Positions 41,822 through 51,410 of a stretch of DNA of 64,000 nucleotides are shown piece after piece; the stretch's first letter is position 1; each line of letters starts with the position of its first letter. The notes beneath the pieces are model-generated. The model was not told the DNA's origin. It did not search any database and saw only the letters and a list, made by a program, of their open reading frames with translations. The DNA is taken from assembly GCA_002786855.1 (NCBI GenBank), contig PCUU01000046.1, positions 1 through 64,000 of the forward strand, written 5' to 3'. Both the position numbers and the translations under genes were made by a program. This stretch comes from Cytophagales bacterium CG12_big_fil_rev_8_21_14_0_65_40_12 (lineage in GTDB: Bacteria > Bacteroidota > Bacteroidia > Cytophagales > Cyclobacteriaceae).

Positions 41822-43333
41822 TTAACGCTTTTCAGTCTGTTTGGCTCTGATGTTTTCGAGCGTAGGTTTTTGCTCAATGAGCCACTTGAAACCTCGAAGT
41901 CTTTTGTCTGGTTTCACAATTTCAGGCTCAGGAATGATCTTGCCGTCCACCTCTCTGTAGGTCCTGAGTTCAGAAACTACATTTCGCTCAAAATAAAGCG
42001 CCATATTGGAGCAGGTGAGCTTGTTCATACTAACAGATCCGTTCTTTTGGTCATAGGCAAAATAGATGCTTTCACCATTGCCAAAAACATCAGTTTTGGT
42101 GATTTGGCCATTTTTGAAATCAACCAACATTTCGCGTCCTTTTATTTGGTTGAAATTCTCTGAAGTGTCTTGTGAAATAACGAAGGAATTCTGCTTCAAA
42201 AACATTTTGGATACCTTGTTATTGGCCAGTTGAATGTTCAAAGAGTCAGCGGAGATTTGGCTATCGGCATTCCATATTAGTGGGGCCTGGAACATGTAAA
42301 TTGTAGAATCCAATAGGTTATAAGAAATCGAGTCGGCAGCGCCTTGAAAATCCGATTTGTATAGCTGTACATTATGAAAAGCACTTAGGTACTTTAGGTT
42401 TTTCTCCTCGTTTTGTACCGACTTAAGTGTGTCCCCTCGGATAAACAAGCTATCACCTTGCATCATTTTCTTGAGGTAAGAGTTCTCATAAACATAGACC
42501 TCGCTCTCATTCTTGTAGTATCGGGCATGTTCGCCATAAACTGTGAGGGAATCGGAATAGGAGAGCATCTCTATATTTCCATCTCCACTGTAGAATTTCA
42601 AGCTATCATCGGCAATAAGTAAATCTCCTTTGATCTCGTAATCCTCCGTTTTGATCCATCCCTCATAGATTTCGCTGTATTTTTCCAACGACCTATAAAG
42701 AAAGCCGGTGTTGGTTTTTAGTGAATCACCATCTGTCGAAACGCCCAAAGTCCTGCCTTTGGTGATTGCTTCTTTTGTGAGGGTTGAGTAATCAAGGCTA
42801 TCCGTGTATAAGTCAAAATCAGGGTTTTTTAAGTAAACTGAGTCTACGAAAAGAGCAGATTTGGTATTCGAGTAATAGTATCCACTTTTGCTGGTGAGCA
42901 CATTGATGCTGTCTACTAATTTGCCTCCATTATAGTAATAGGCCGTTTGTGTGATTCGGGTATAATCCAAGAAATCGGTGTACAAGTTGGTGCTGTCATC
43001 TTTTAAAACAACATTCCTTCTCATTTTGGCAATGCCATTATTCCCTGTGTATTCTAAATATTCACCTCGCAAATCAAGTGAATCAACAGTATCGATGATC
43101 CTTACATTGCCATATGCAATGGCATTATTGGTCTCTTTATAGAGGTAGGCCGAATCACAATAGATATTTGTATTGCCTTCAGTTAACCACACATTACCGA
43201 TCAATCGTTGTGCTTCAACTCCTTTGTTTTTAGACGAAGCAAGAAGGTCCGCTTCCTTCACAATTACCCTTGTTTGGGCGAAAATTATTGAGGGAAAAAT
43301 GGAAAGGAAAAAAAAGAAAAAGTGCTTGATCAT
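41822..43333 (-). CDS. OstA/LptA-like lipopolysaccharide transport protein
   Basis: A 503-aa exported protein (signal peptide MIKHFFFFFLSIFPSIIFAQ). The mature part is made of repeated LptA/OstA-type beta-jellyroll strands, with units such as RLIGNVWLTEGNTNIYCDSAYLY, AYGNVRIIDTVDSLDLRGEYLEY, and LKDDSTNLYTDFLDY. Bacteroidota proteins of this family are thought to form part of the periplasmic LPS bridge, longer than the LptA of Enterobacteria. The C-terminus is basic (RGFKWLIEQKPTLENIRAKQTEKR). It is divergent from tilS; a TAATTTTG -7 box on the minus strand lies at 43354-43347. Confidence 0.82.
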   Translation of the reverse strand: MIKHFFFFFLSIFPSIIFAQTRVIVKEADLLASSKNKGVEAQRLIGNVWLTEGNTNIYCDSAYLYKETNNAIAYGNVRIIDTVDSLDLRGEYLEYTGNNGIAKMRRNVVLKDDSTNLYTDFLDYTRITQTAYYYNGGKLVDSINVLTSKSGYYYSNTKSALFVDSVYLKNPDFDLYTDSLDYSTLTKEAITKGRTLGVSTDGDSLKTNTGFLYRSLEKYSEIYEGWIKTEDYEIKGDLLIADDSLKFYSGDGNIEMLSYSDSLTVYGEHARYYKNESEVYVYENSYLKKMMQGDSLFIRGDTLKSVQNEEKNLKYLSAFHNVQLYKSDFQGAADSISYNLLDSTIYMFQAPLIWNADSQISADSLNIQLANNKVSKMFLKQNSFVISQDTSENFNQIKGREMLVDFKNGQITKTDVFGNGESIYFAYDQKNGSVSMNKLTCSNMALYFERNVVSELRTYREVDGKIIPEPEIVKPDKRLRGFKWLIEQKPTLENIRAKQTEKR

Positions 43334-43346
43334 GTTTTCGAAAGCG

Positions 43347-43373
43347 CAAAATTATCGATTTATGCTAATTTTG
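43347..43373. promoter_or_regulatory. facing -7 boxes of the OstA-like gene and tilS
   Basis: TAATTTTG matches the Bacteroidota -7 consensus TAnnTTTG on the minus strand (43354-43347) and on the plus strand (43366-43373). The plus-strand box lies only 4 bases before the tilS ATG, so a transcript from it would be leaderless or nearly so. No clear -33 boxes could be assigned. Confidence 0.35.
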
Positions 43374-43377
43374 ATTC

Positions 43378-44706
43378 ATGTTGAATCGGTTTTTGCAGTT
43401 TATCAAAAAGCATGCCCTCATTAATAATGGTGAAAAGCTATTATTAGCAGTGAGTGGTGGTTTAGATTCAATGGTATTATTGCATTTGTGTAAGCTAGCC
43501 AAATTTGATGTAAGTGTAGCGCATTGCAATTTTCAGTTAAGGGGCGAAGCGTCAGAAACCGATGCTGATTTTGTGAAAAGAATAAGTTTGGATTTAGGCT
43601 GTCCTTATTTTGAGAAAAGTTTTGAAACTAAATCCTATGCTCGGGCACAGGGTGTTTCCACTCAGATGGCCGCTCGGGATTTACGATACCAATGGTTCAA
43701 CGAGCTTTTGTTGGAGCATCAACTGAACAAGCTCGCGGTGGGGCATCACCTGAATGATAATTTCGAGACTGTTTTGCTCAATCTGGTCAGGGGGACTTCA
43801 ATTGCTGGCCTAAGGGGAATGAAACCCAAAGCGGGCCATCTCATTCGCCCATTATTGGATTTTGAAAGAGACGAGATAGAGCACTATGCAATTTCTGAAG
43901 GAATACTATGGAGAGAAGATAGTTCGAATGCATCGGAAGACTATAAACGCAATTTTATTAGGCATCAAATTATGCCTCGGCTTTCGGAGTTAAATCCTGG
44001 ACTCTTAGAAACTTTTAAAAGGACCACAGAGAAGAATTTAGAGGTTGAAGGAGTTTTTTTGGATCGGATGCTGATGCTGAGTTCTCTTTTGAAAACGGAA
44101 GGAGATAGTGTCGAAATTGCCAAAGAGGATTTGAAACAAAATAATGTGGGTGCATTTCAACTTTCTGAGCTTCTCAAGCCCTTTGGTTTTAACTTTGAGC
44201 AATCAAAGGAGGTTTTAGAAGCCATTGAAGGCATTTCGGGTAAGCAGTTTTTAAGCATAACCCACAAATTGATCATTGATAGATATGCTTTAATCATATC
44301 GCCTGTTGGCCAAAAACCATTCGAACCACTGTACATTACGAGAGAACAAAATTCATTTGAGCTTTCTGGAATCGAATATAAAATTCAGAAGTCCAGTGAT
44401 GTTAAGTCATTGGAGCGAAATGCGGCAACAGCTGAATTGGACAGCGCTAAACTTATATTTCCGTTGGTGGTAAGGGGCTTTCAAGAAGGAGATTATTTTT
44501 TCCCGTTGGGAATGAAAGGCAAAAAAAAGCTAAGCGACTTTATGATAGACGAAAAAATTCCTCTAAACTTAAAAAAAGACGTTCGCGTAATGTTATCCGG
44601 TCAAGAAATCGTTTGGATTATTGGACATAGAATAGATGATCGTTTTAAAGTAACAACCGAGACTCAAGAGTTGATAAGAATCAAGAAAAATGTACAATCC
44701 ATTTAA
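43378..44706 (+). CDS. tilS: tRNA(Ile)-lysidine synthetase
   Basis: It attaches lysine to C34 of the AUA-reading tRNA(Ile). The 442-aa protein has the PP-loop SGGLDS (residues 26-31), VAHCNFQLRG, VGHHLNDNFET and LVRGTSIAGLRGM, then IRPLLDFERDEIEHYA and a C-terminal substrate-binding domain (PLVVRGFQEGDYFFPLGMKGKKKLSDF). The architecture and length are usual. Its last 17 bases overlap the next gene, so translation is coupled. Confidence 0.96.
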   Translation: MLNRFLQFIKKHALINNGEKLLLAVSGGLDSMVLLHLCKLAKFDVSVAHCNFQLRGEASETDADFVKRISLDLGCPYFEKSFETKSYARAQGVSTQMAARDLRYQWFNELLLEHQLNKLAVGHHLNDNFETVLLNLVRGTSIAGLRGMKPKAGHLIRPLLDFERDEIEHYAISEGILWREDSSNASEDYKRNFIRHQIMPRLSELNPGLLETFKRTTEKNLEVEGVFLDRMLMLSSLLKTEGDSVEIAKEDLKQNNVGAFQLSELLKPFGFNFEQSKEVLEAIEGISGKQFLSITHKLIIDRYALIISPVGQKPFEPLYITREQNSFELSGIEYKIQKSSDVKSLERNAATAELDSAKLIFPLVVRGFQEGDYFFPLGMKGKKKLSDFMIDEKIPLNLKKDVRVMLSGQEIVWIIGHRIDDRFKVTTETQELIRIKKNVQSI

Positions 44707-45223
44707 AAGGGCATACAGCCAAAGCGAAAAAGAACAAATCAACTTTTTGAAAGGGGTGGACCCATTCAAGCAGCTGACCGATGATGAACTTTTCATCTTT
44801 GTGCCTTACCTATATCCGAGGAAGTACAAAAGAGATGAAGCAGTCTTTTTCAGTAAAGACCCAAGTCAAGCGGTTTATATTGTAGCGGCAGGTGAGGTTA
44901 AGCTCTGCCTGGCCAGAAATGGCGAGTTTGAGGTGCTACAGCATGCCGAAAAGAATGAATGCTTTGGAGATAACGCATTTATTCTGGGAAACCACAGAAT
45001 TTACAATGCCATTGTGGTGAGTGAAGAAGCCGATCTGCTTGTATTGCCTCAAGGTAATATAAAAGACATTTTTGAATCTTATCCCAAAATCAAAGCCACC
45101 GTATTGGAAAGCCTTGTAAAGCGCTATAATCACTATACCGATCAGCTTTTTAAGGCCTATTGCGACTCCTTCGGATTCTTTGAGTTAAAGCAGGCTTACG
45201 CTTCCATTCACCCGTCTGCATAA
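44690..45223 (+). CDS. cyclic nucleotide-binding domain protein without HTH
   Basis: A 177-aa protein with one Crp-type cNMP-binding beta-barrel (about residues 20-140: FVPYLYPRKYKRDEAVFFSKDPSQAVYIVAAGEVKL, then FGDNAFILGNHRIYNAIVVSEEADLLVLPQ). The phosphate-binding cassette is atypical: FGDNAFILGNHRIYN lacks the usual E and R pair of cAMP binders. There is no DNA-binding helix-turn-helix; the C-terminal part is helical. It may be a signal-binding partner of another protein. It overlaps tilS, a pairing I can report but not explain. Confidence 0.75.
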   Translation: MYNPFKRAYSQSEKEQINFLKGVDPFKQLTDDELFIFVPYLYPRKYKRDEAVFFSKDPSQAVYIVAAGEVKLCLARNGEFEVLQHAEKNECFGDNAFILGNHRIYNAIVVSEEADLLVLPQGNIKDIFESYPKIKATVLESLVKRYNHYTDQLFKAYCDSFGFFELKQAYASIHPSA

Positions 45224-45234
45224 TCTTTGAAAAG

Positions 45235-45269
45235 TTGATTTTATTTAGAACAATGCCTTCTTAACTTTG
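45235..45269 (+). promoter_or_regulatory. probable mdh promoter
   Basis: A TTG -33 element (45235-45237) and TAACTTTG (45262-45269) fit the Bacteroidota TTTG / TAnnTTTG pattern. The 24-base spacing is at the long end of the expected range. The mdh ATG is 31 bases downstream. Confidence 0.45.
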
Positions 45270-45298
45270 TCATGATTAAGTAACTAAACCCTTTAGAA

Positions 45299-46219
45299 AT
45301 GAAAGTAACTGTTGTAGGTGCCGGAGCAGTAGGTGCCAGTTGTGCAGAATATATTGCCATTAAAGATTTTGCCTCAGAAGTAGTTTTAATCGATATCAAA
45401 GAAGGTTTTGCCGAAGGTAAAGCCATGGATTTGATGCAGACAGCATCACTCAATGGTTTCGATACCAAAATTACCGGAACTACAAACGACTACAGCAAAA
45501 CCGCGGGAAGCGATGTGGCTGTGATTACCTCAGGTATTCCACGTAAACCAGGTATGACTCGCGAGGAGTTGATCAGTACGAACGCTGGAATAGTAAAAGG
45601 AGTGGCCGAAAGCTTAATCAAGGCATCTCCAAACGTAATCATCATTGTGGTTTCCAACCCAATGGATACCATGGCTTACCTTACCCACAAAGCTACGGGA
45701 TTGCCCAAAAACAGAATTATTGGAATGGGAGGCGCTTTGGATTCTGCGCGTTTCAAATACCGTTTGGCCGAGGCTTTGGATGCACCAATTTCAGATGTCG
45801 ATGGTATGGTCATCGGTGGGCACAGTGACACGGGCATGATTCCATTGACAAGATTGGCTACAAGGAATAGTGTGCCTGTGAGTCAATTTATCAATGCTGA
45901 ACGCATGGAAGAAGTAAAACAAGAAACAAAAGTGGGAGGTGCAACCTTAACAAAACTACTTGGCACTTCTGCTTGGTATGCGCCAGGTGCTGCGGTTTCA
46001 GCCATGGTTCAGGCCATTGCAACAGACGCTAAGAAAATGTTCCCGTGCTCATGCATGTTGGATGGCGAGTATGGCTTGAGCGATATTTGCATAGGAGTTC
46101 CTGCAATTTTAGGTGCCAATGGTATCGAAAGCATCGTAGAAATAGCATTGACCGAAGAAGAGAATGCTGAAATGATCAGCAGTGCGGATGCGGTTAGAAA
46201 AACCAACGATTTGCTTTAG
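45299..46219 (+). CDS. mdh: malate dehydrogenase (LDH-like)
   Basis: It oxidises malate to oxaloacetate with NAD+ in the TCA cycle. The 306-aa protein has the Rossmann start VVGAGAVGASCAEY, Asp of VVLIDIKEG for NAD, substrate arginines in RKPGMTREELISTN, VSNPMDTMAYL, and the catalytic His in IGGHSDTGMIPL. This is the LDH-like MDH group common in Bacteroidota. It is monocistronic: a promoter candidate lies just upstream and a strong terminator after it. Confidence 0.96.
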   Translation: MKVTVVGAGAVGASCAEYIAIKDFASEVVLIDIKEGFAEGKAMDLMQTASLNGFDTKITGTTNDYSKTAGSDVAVITSGIPRKPGMTREELISTNAGIVKGVAESLIKASPNVIIIVVSNPMDTMAYLTHKATGLPKNRIIGMGGALDSARFKYRLAEALDAPISDVDGMVIGGHSDTGMIPLTRLATRNSVPVSQFINAERMEEVKQETKVGGATLTKLLGTSAWYAPGAAVSAMVQAIATDAKKMFPCSCMLDGEYGLSDICIGVPAILGANGIESIVEIALTEEENAEMISSADAVRKTNDLL

Positions 46220-46240
46220 TCTAAAACGGACTTCATTTAA

Positions 46241-46274
46241 ACAGAAAAGGTGCCTCATTGGGCACCTTTTCTGT
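46241..46274. terminator. bidirectional terminator between mdh and the MORN gene
   Basis: A perfect 14-bp inverted repeat: ACAGAAAAGGTGCC (46241-46254), 6-base loop, GGCACCTTTTCTGT (46261-46274). Its T-rich arms face both ways and it lies between convergent genes. Confidence 0.85.
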
Positions 46275-46290
46275 TGTATAATCTTTGCAA

Positions 46291-46848
46291 TTATTTCACT
46301 TCAATTAAAGTCTTTTTGTTGTCTTTGTCAGTGATTCTATAATTGGTCTGGTTCAGGATGGATATTTGCTCACTATTACTGTAAGTGTCTCCTTTCGGTG
46401 AAACGAAATAGATAATGCCTTCGGAGTAACTTTTGGACTTGTATTTTCCTTTTTTGAGCTCCCCTATAACTACTTGATTTATAATTTCCCCCTGGCCGTA
46501 AGCATTCAGTTTTACATCGAACTGCGCCATGATCTCACCACTTTCGAAGTATTCAGTAAATTGACCATATAACTTACTGACGATATAATTCCTTTCACTT
46601 TTCACTTTTCCTGAGGGATAAAACTCCTTTGCAAGTCCATGAAGCCTGCCATCCAAAACAGCATATCTAAATTTCAGGGTTTCATTTTCGTAATAGTCAA
46701 TGATATCGCCATTGAATATGCGATCATTGTGGTAGTATATCCCGTCAACATATGCGATGTCTTTTATCAGTACGCTTTCAGAAGTTTTATGATTGTCGAA
46801 TACAAGGAATGTTATTAAAATAGAATAAAGTATTGTAGTCAATTTCAT
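46291..46848 (-). CDS. MORN-variant (YwqK-like) exported protein
   Basis: A 185-aa protein with a short N-terminal signal-like segment (MKLTTILYSILITFLVF). It carries about four MORN_2-type units of the YwqK family: GIYYHNDRIFNGDIIDYYENETLKFRYAVLDGRLHGLAKEFYPSGKVKSERNYIVSKLYGQFTEYFESGEIM. The YwqK label as an antitoxin comes from Bacillus and should not be transferred. No partner toxin gene is adjacent. The function is unknown. Confidence 0.65.
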   Translation of the reverse strand: MKLTTILYSILITFLVFDNHKTSESVLIKDIAYVDGIYYHNDRIFNGDIIDYYENETLKFRYAVLDGRLHGLAKEFYPSGKVKSERNYIVSKLYGQFTEYFESGEIMAQFDVKLNAYGQGEIINQVVIGELKKGKYKSKSYSEGIIYFVSPKGDTYSNSEQISILNQTNYRITDKDNKKTLIEVK

Positions 46849-47135
46849 ATAGGTATATCGAATTCTTTAGAAAACTAAGGTCAAAGATAATTTATAATAA
46901 AAATCAGGCCAAACTATTCTATAATTCTTTTGAGTAAAACTAGAACCGAAATATACTTGAACTTGGCGCTTAGCTTTTGACCTATTCAAATTGACCCAGT
47001 TTTGAAAAAATTAGTTGGAAGCAATTTTTAGAAAATTGACTCGATTACTGAATTTATAATCTTTTCAACCGTTCTGTTGAGTAAGTTAGAAATGTGTAAT
47101 TTCGCCATTATTCCATCAAACAAATCTCAATCTCT
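46849..47135. other. AT-rich spacer with a promoter candidate
   Basis: Divergent spacer of 287 bases. Near its right end TTG (47077-47079) and TAATTTCG (47097-47104), 17 bases apart, approach the Bacteroidota promoter consensus for the following operon (one mismatch in the -7 box). I see no open frame, hairpin or repeat in the rest. Confidence 0.4.
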
Positions 47136-49787
47136 TTGAAAACGAAGGTTTTACTCTTGATTACATTAGGCTTAACGATTTTATTCAGTGCCTATTGGTT
47201 TTTTTTGAAGAAATCTGACATTGCTAAAATCGAAACCCTGATTCCAAGCAACAGCTTGGGCTTGGTGATGATCGAAAACCTTGATCAAACCATTCAAAAA
47301 TTTGGCAGTTTTGATTGGTGGGATGAAGCGAAGATTTTGCCCTTTATAGATGGCTTGGTTGAAGCCAACACTCGGGTGGATTCATTGGTGAAGTCTTCAG
47401 TGCTTAAATCCAAAATCAATACAAACCCGCTCTACATTTCATTTCACGTGACCTCGAATAGTGGCATAGAGCCACTGGTTTTTATCGGTGCTCAAGGCTT
47501 TGATTGGATTCCGGCCAATGTACAGTCATTGGCTGAACTTTGGTATGGCGAAAAGACTGAGTTTAATGCAAGGGTTTTTAATGATCAAGTGATTTACGAA
47601 TCGAAGCGAAATGGGAGTGAATGGGGCTTTTTGGTAACAGGCGGTTATCTGGTGCTTTCTTCCAATTCGGTTTTGTTAGAAGATGTCATCAGGACCTTTG
47701 AAGGGGATGATTTCAGGCTGATCAAGTCTTCACTAAAATTCGATTCAAAAGTGAATGGATTAAATTTTGTGCTCAACACCGATCGTCTAACTCGACTTCA
47801 TAACGTATTGACGGGCGGTTCAGCAGTGAAGGACCAAAAGACACTTTCTAGCCTACTCAGTTTTAGCATTGAGCCTAACCAAAACGCTATTAGCTTTAAA
47901 GGAATTGGGGGAATTAGCGAGGAATTTCTATTAGAATTACCCTCAAATGCACCGATCAAGGCAGAAAATTTTATACCGAGTTCTGCCACTTTTGTGAAGT
48001 GGTTTGGTGTAGGGAATAATAAAACGGCTGAATTGCCAAATTTTAATGCAGCTGAGTTCATTGCTTATCAAAATGCGGAGATCTGCGAAATAGAGCTTGA
48101 TTTGGGAGACAAGAATCAATCGAAAGTATTGTTGGCCGAGGTGGCCGATGTAGAAAGTACGAGCAATTTACTCAGTGAATTTTCGCGTGCCAGCCGGGCG
48201 CAAGGGGATACTCTTTTTTCTGAAAATTTCATTTCCAGCGAAATACGATTCATCAATTATCCTGATTTCTTTTCCTCCTTATATGGAAAGGAGTTTCAAG
48301 GGATGGGCAAGCCTTATTACGCATTCTTCAATAATGTGCTTTTGATGAGCGATAAGATCGATGCCTTAAAAGCAGTACTCAACGATTATGAATCCGAAAA
48401 CACATGGGGAAGGATACCCGCCAAAAGACGCTATCTCGACAACCTCGTTCAAGAAGCCAATATCACGCAGCTCAATAATTTTGAATATGCCTTGGATCCA
48501 TTGCTCAATTCCTTCAACCCCAAATGGAAACAGTTTTTTAAAACTCATAACAGGCTTTTTTCATCTTTTGAGAATTTTAGTTATCAGGTGAACGCAAACG
48601 CGAATAGTATTTTGGTCAGTGCTGAATTGACCTTCAATGAGGTCATTCAAACCCAAATAAAGACTCAGCAAGTCGACCGATCGAATGAGGATGTTTTAAA
48701 ACTGACCATCAATGCTTTCGCAGACACCCTAATTACCACTAAACCTTTTGTAGTAAAAAATCATAACAATGGTGAGCAAGAATTGATTTTTCAGGACCAG
48801 ATGAACCAATTGTACCTTGTGAACAGGGCAGGGAATCTACTTTGGAAGAAGAAATTGAATGGAAAAATAAATGGTAGTATTGAGCAGATAGATTTTTATG
48901 CCAATAAAAAGCTGCAATACTTGATGTTTACCGATTCCTCCATTTACATCATCGACAGAAACGGGGATCACGTGGAGGGTTTCCCAAAACCTATTCAAAC
49001 AGAATTGCCAATTATCCAATATAATGTGGTGGACTACGACAATAGCAAGAACTATCGTTATGCCACAACGGACAGAAGGGGCAATGTTTATTTGCTCGAA
49101 AAGAATGGTGATGAGTTAGAAGGCTGGAATCCTAAGCCGATGGGATCAGCGCTTTTGGCTGCTCCAGAGCACGTAAGGATCAGGGGGAGAGATTGTTTTG
49201 TTGCGGTTCAGTCCAATGGTTCGGTGAACCTAATTACTCGAAAAGGAGACTTTTACCCCGGTTTTCCAGTTAATTTGAATAAACGATTGTCAGGCGATTA
49301 TTTTATCAAACAAGGGCCTTCCTTCACTGAATCTAACATTCAATTGGTGAGCGAAGATGGAGAATTGATTACAATTGATTTTAATGGAGCCATTAAAACG
49401 CGCAATCAACTGCTAAAGCCTTCTGTCCAAAGCAAATTTATTGGTGTTCGAGATAAGCTGAATACAAGGCTTTTGGTATTGAAAAGAGACAATCAAAGAT
49501 TGACCTTCTTTGATGAAAAAGGAGCTGAAAAGTTTGAAAAGGATATTCCATCCGATGGTCAGCTCGTTTTTGAGTATTACAATTTCAGAAATGACAGCGA
49601 GCTTTATGTCATTCAAAATCTAACGACAGGCGATTTGAATATTTTTGATGATTCTGGCTCAGACAGGCTTTTCAAAAGTGGGTTCACGAAAAATCCAATT
49701 GGTATTTTTTACTTTCAAAATAAACGAGAATATGAGTTACTTGTGAATTTCGACAATCAAATGGCGATTTATACATTTGCAAAATAA
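47136..49787 (+). CDS. exported 883-aa protein with C-terminal propeller-like repeats
   Basis: The likely start is TTG at 47136 (MKTKVLLLITLGLTILFSAYWFFLKK); no ATG lies near. An N-terminal membrane anchor is followed by a long domain of about 500 residues reminiscent of DUF3352-type proteins (IPSNSLGLVMIENLDQTIQKF). From about residue 560 there are repeats like PQQ/YVTN propeller blades (QLYLVNRAGNLLWKKKLNGKI, SSIYIIDRNGDHVEGFPKP, GNVYLLEKNGDELEGWNP, SVNLITRKGDFYPGFPV). I do not recognise a named family. It heads an operon with an MscS-type channel gene that follows after 3 bases. Confidence 0.65.
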   Translation: MKTKVLLLITLGLTILFSAYWFFLKKSDIAKIETLIPSNSLGLVMIENLDQTIQKFGSFDWWDEAKILPFIDGLVEANTRVDSLVKSSVLKSKINTNPLYISFHVTSNSGIEPLVFIGAQGFDWIPANVQSLAELWYGEKTEFNARVFNDQVIYESKRNGSEWGFLVTGGYLVLSSNSVLLEDVIRTFEGDDFRLIKSSLKFDSKVNGLNFVLNTDRLTRLHNVLTGGSAVKDQKTLSSLLSFSIEPNQNAISFKGIGGISEEFLLELPSNAPIKAENFIPSSATFVKWFGVGNNKTAELPNFNAAEFIAYQNAEICEIELDLGDKNQSKVLLAEVADVESTSNLLSEFSRASRAQGDTLFSENFISSEIRFINYPDFFSSLYGKEFQGMGKPYYAFFNNVLLMSDKIDALKAVLNDYESENTWGRIPAKRRYLDNLVQEANITQLNNFEYALDPLLNSFNPKWKQFFKTHNRLFSSFENFSYQVNANANSILVSAELTFNEVIQTQIKTQQVDRSNEDVLKLTINAFADTLITTKPFVVKNHNNGEQELIFQDQMNQLYLVNRAGNLLWKKKLNGKINGSIEQIDFYANKKLQYLMFTDSSIYIIDRNGDHVEGFPKPIQTELPIIQYNVVDYDNSKNYRYATTDRRGNVYLLEKNGDELEGWNPKPMGSALLAAPEHVRIRGRDCFVAVQSNGSVNLITRKGDFYPGFPVNLNKRLSGDYFIKQGPSFTESNIQLVSEDGELITIDFNGAIKTRNQLLKPSVQSKFIGVRDKLNTRLLVLKRDNQRLTFFDEKGAEKFEKDIPSDGQLVFEYYNFRNDSELYVIQNLTTGDLNIFDDSGSDRLFKSGFTKNPIGIFYFQNKREYELLVNFDNQMAIYTFAK

Positions 49788-49790
49788 GCG

Positions 49791-51410
49791 ATGAGGTACT
49801 TACTTTTTTCATTGATTTTTTTACTGAGTACAGAGACAATTCTAGCGCAAAAGGATAGTCTTCCTTCTCGCTTTAATTCTCCATACGAGGTAATTTATAA
49901 TCATTTAAAATACCTCCAAGAAGACACCTACCTACCGGGGCAAGCGGCAAAGTCGCTTTCTCGTTCAGGCTTTTCTGAAGAGGAGCTAGAAAACCTTTCC
50001 ATTGAGTTGAAACAAATTTTCGATGGTTCTGGAAGCTATATTTACCTTGATGAAGTGCCTCGTAGCAATGATTATTTTGATAGTACGATCTCGAAAAACA
50101 GGTATATACTCTTTAAAGAGTTTCCAGATGTTTATGTTCAAAAGGAAGGAGGGCAATGGCTTTACGCTAGCAAAACCGTACAGCAAATAGACCAAATTCA
50201 CAAGACTGTATATCCTTTCGGGACAGATAAATTACTCAATCTTTTGCCAAAAATCGGATCGAGGAAATTTGTAGGATTGCATCTTTGGCAGTTGGCAGGT
50301 GGTCTGATCATTATCACGATCGCATTTACCTTGCATTTCGTACTCACCATCATTTTGAAGAGTATTATCTTCAAACTCCTCCATCATTATGGAAAAGTAG
50401 ATTTGGCCAATAATCTGATCTTGCCTGTAGCCAAGCCCTTTAGTTTGCTATTGGTTTTTGCGTTTGTCAGTCTTCTGATTCCAACGTTACAATTACCAAT
50501 TGCCTTTTCGAAATATTTGATTTTGGCCCTAAATGCACTGCTTCCATTATTTGCTACCGTATTTTTTTACAAAATGGTGGATATTCTTGGCGCATATTTG
50601 AAACGGGTTGCCGAGAAATCTGAAAATACATTAGATGATCAGCTGGTGCCTTTGGTGCGAAAAATCCTTAAGACTTTTGTGGTTTTGGTGGGCTTTATAG
50701 CAATCCTAAAAGGACTTAAGTTTGATATTTGGCCCTTGATTACAGGGCTTTCAATTGGTGGATTGGCCGTTGCCCTGGCGGCTCAGGATACTCTCAAGAA
50801 TTTCTTTGGCTCTGTGATGATATTTATTGATCGCCCTTTTCAGATTGGCGATTGGATAACTTCTGATGAGGTAGATGGAACAGTGGAAGAAGTAGGTTTT
50901 AGATCAACCCGAATCAGGACTTTCAGAGATTCAGTAATGTATGTACCGAATAGTGTGATTTCTAACCGCACTGTAGATAACCACGGAAGGAGGCAATACA
51001 GACGTTATTTCACAAAGCTGGCCATCACTTACGATACTCCAGCTAATTTGATCGAAGTTTTTGTTCAGGGTATCGAAAAGATAGTTTTAAATCATCCAGA
51101 AACCCGAAAGGATTACTACAATATATTTCTAAATGAATACGGAGCCTCATCTTTGGATGTAATGCTTTATGTGTTCTTTAAGGTCCCGTCTTGGAATGAT
51201 GAATTAAGATGTCGACAAGAAATCATGCTTTCAGTAAATCGCCTGGCCGAACAACTGGGAGTAAGGTTCGCTTTCCCAACTCAGACGATGATGGTGGAAC
51301 AATTCCCCGGCAAAATGTCTTTAACACCTAACTATAACCTCAGTAAAGAAGAAATGAAAAAGCAAATGGAGGCCTTCTTTATTGATAATCAAATGGAAAA
51401 TGGAAAATAA
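49791..51410 (+). CDS. MscS-family mechanosensitive channel with extended N-terminus
   Basis: A small-conductance mechanosensitive ion channel of 539 aa. A signal peptide (MRYLLFSLIFLLSTETILAQ) and a periplasmic region of about 140 residues precede five membrane helices. The pore helix region ITGLSIGGLAVALAAQDTLKNFFGSVMIFIDRPFQIGDW is the MscS hallmark; a beta domain with VEEVGFRSTRIRTF and VPNSVISNR follows, then the C-terminal alpha/beta domain. The gene overlaps the next start by 11 bases. Confidence 0.92.
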   Translation: MRYLLFSLIFLLSTETILAQKDSLPSRFNSPYEVIYNHLKYLQEDTYLPGQAAKSLSRSGFSEEELENLSIELKQIFDGSGSYIYLDEVPRSNDYFDSTISKNRYILFKEFPDVYVQKEGGQWLYASKTVQQIDQIHKTVYPFGTDKLLNLLPKIGSRKFVGLHLWQLAGGLIIITIAFTLHFVLTIILKSIIFKLLHHYGKVDLANNLILPVAKPFSLLLVFAFVSLLIPTLQLPIAFSKYLILALNALLPLFATVFFYKMVDILGAYLKRVAEKSENTLDDQLVPLVRKILKTFVVLVGFIAILKGLKFDIWPLITGLSIGGLAVALAAQDTLKNFFGSVMIFIDRPFQIGDWITSDEVDGTVEEVGFRSTRIRTFRDSVMYVPNSVISNRTVDNHGRRQYRRYFTKLAITYDTPANLIEVFVQGIEKIVLNHPETRKDYYNIFLNEYGASSLDVMLYVFFKVPSWNDELRCRQEIMLSVNRLAEQLGVRFAFPTQTMMVEQFPGKMSLTPNYNLSKEEMKKQMEAFFIDNQMENGK

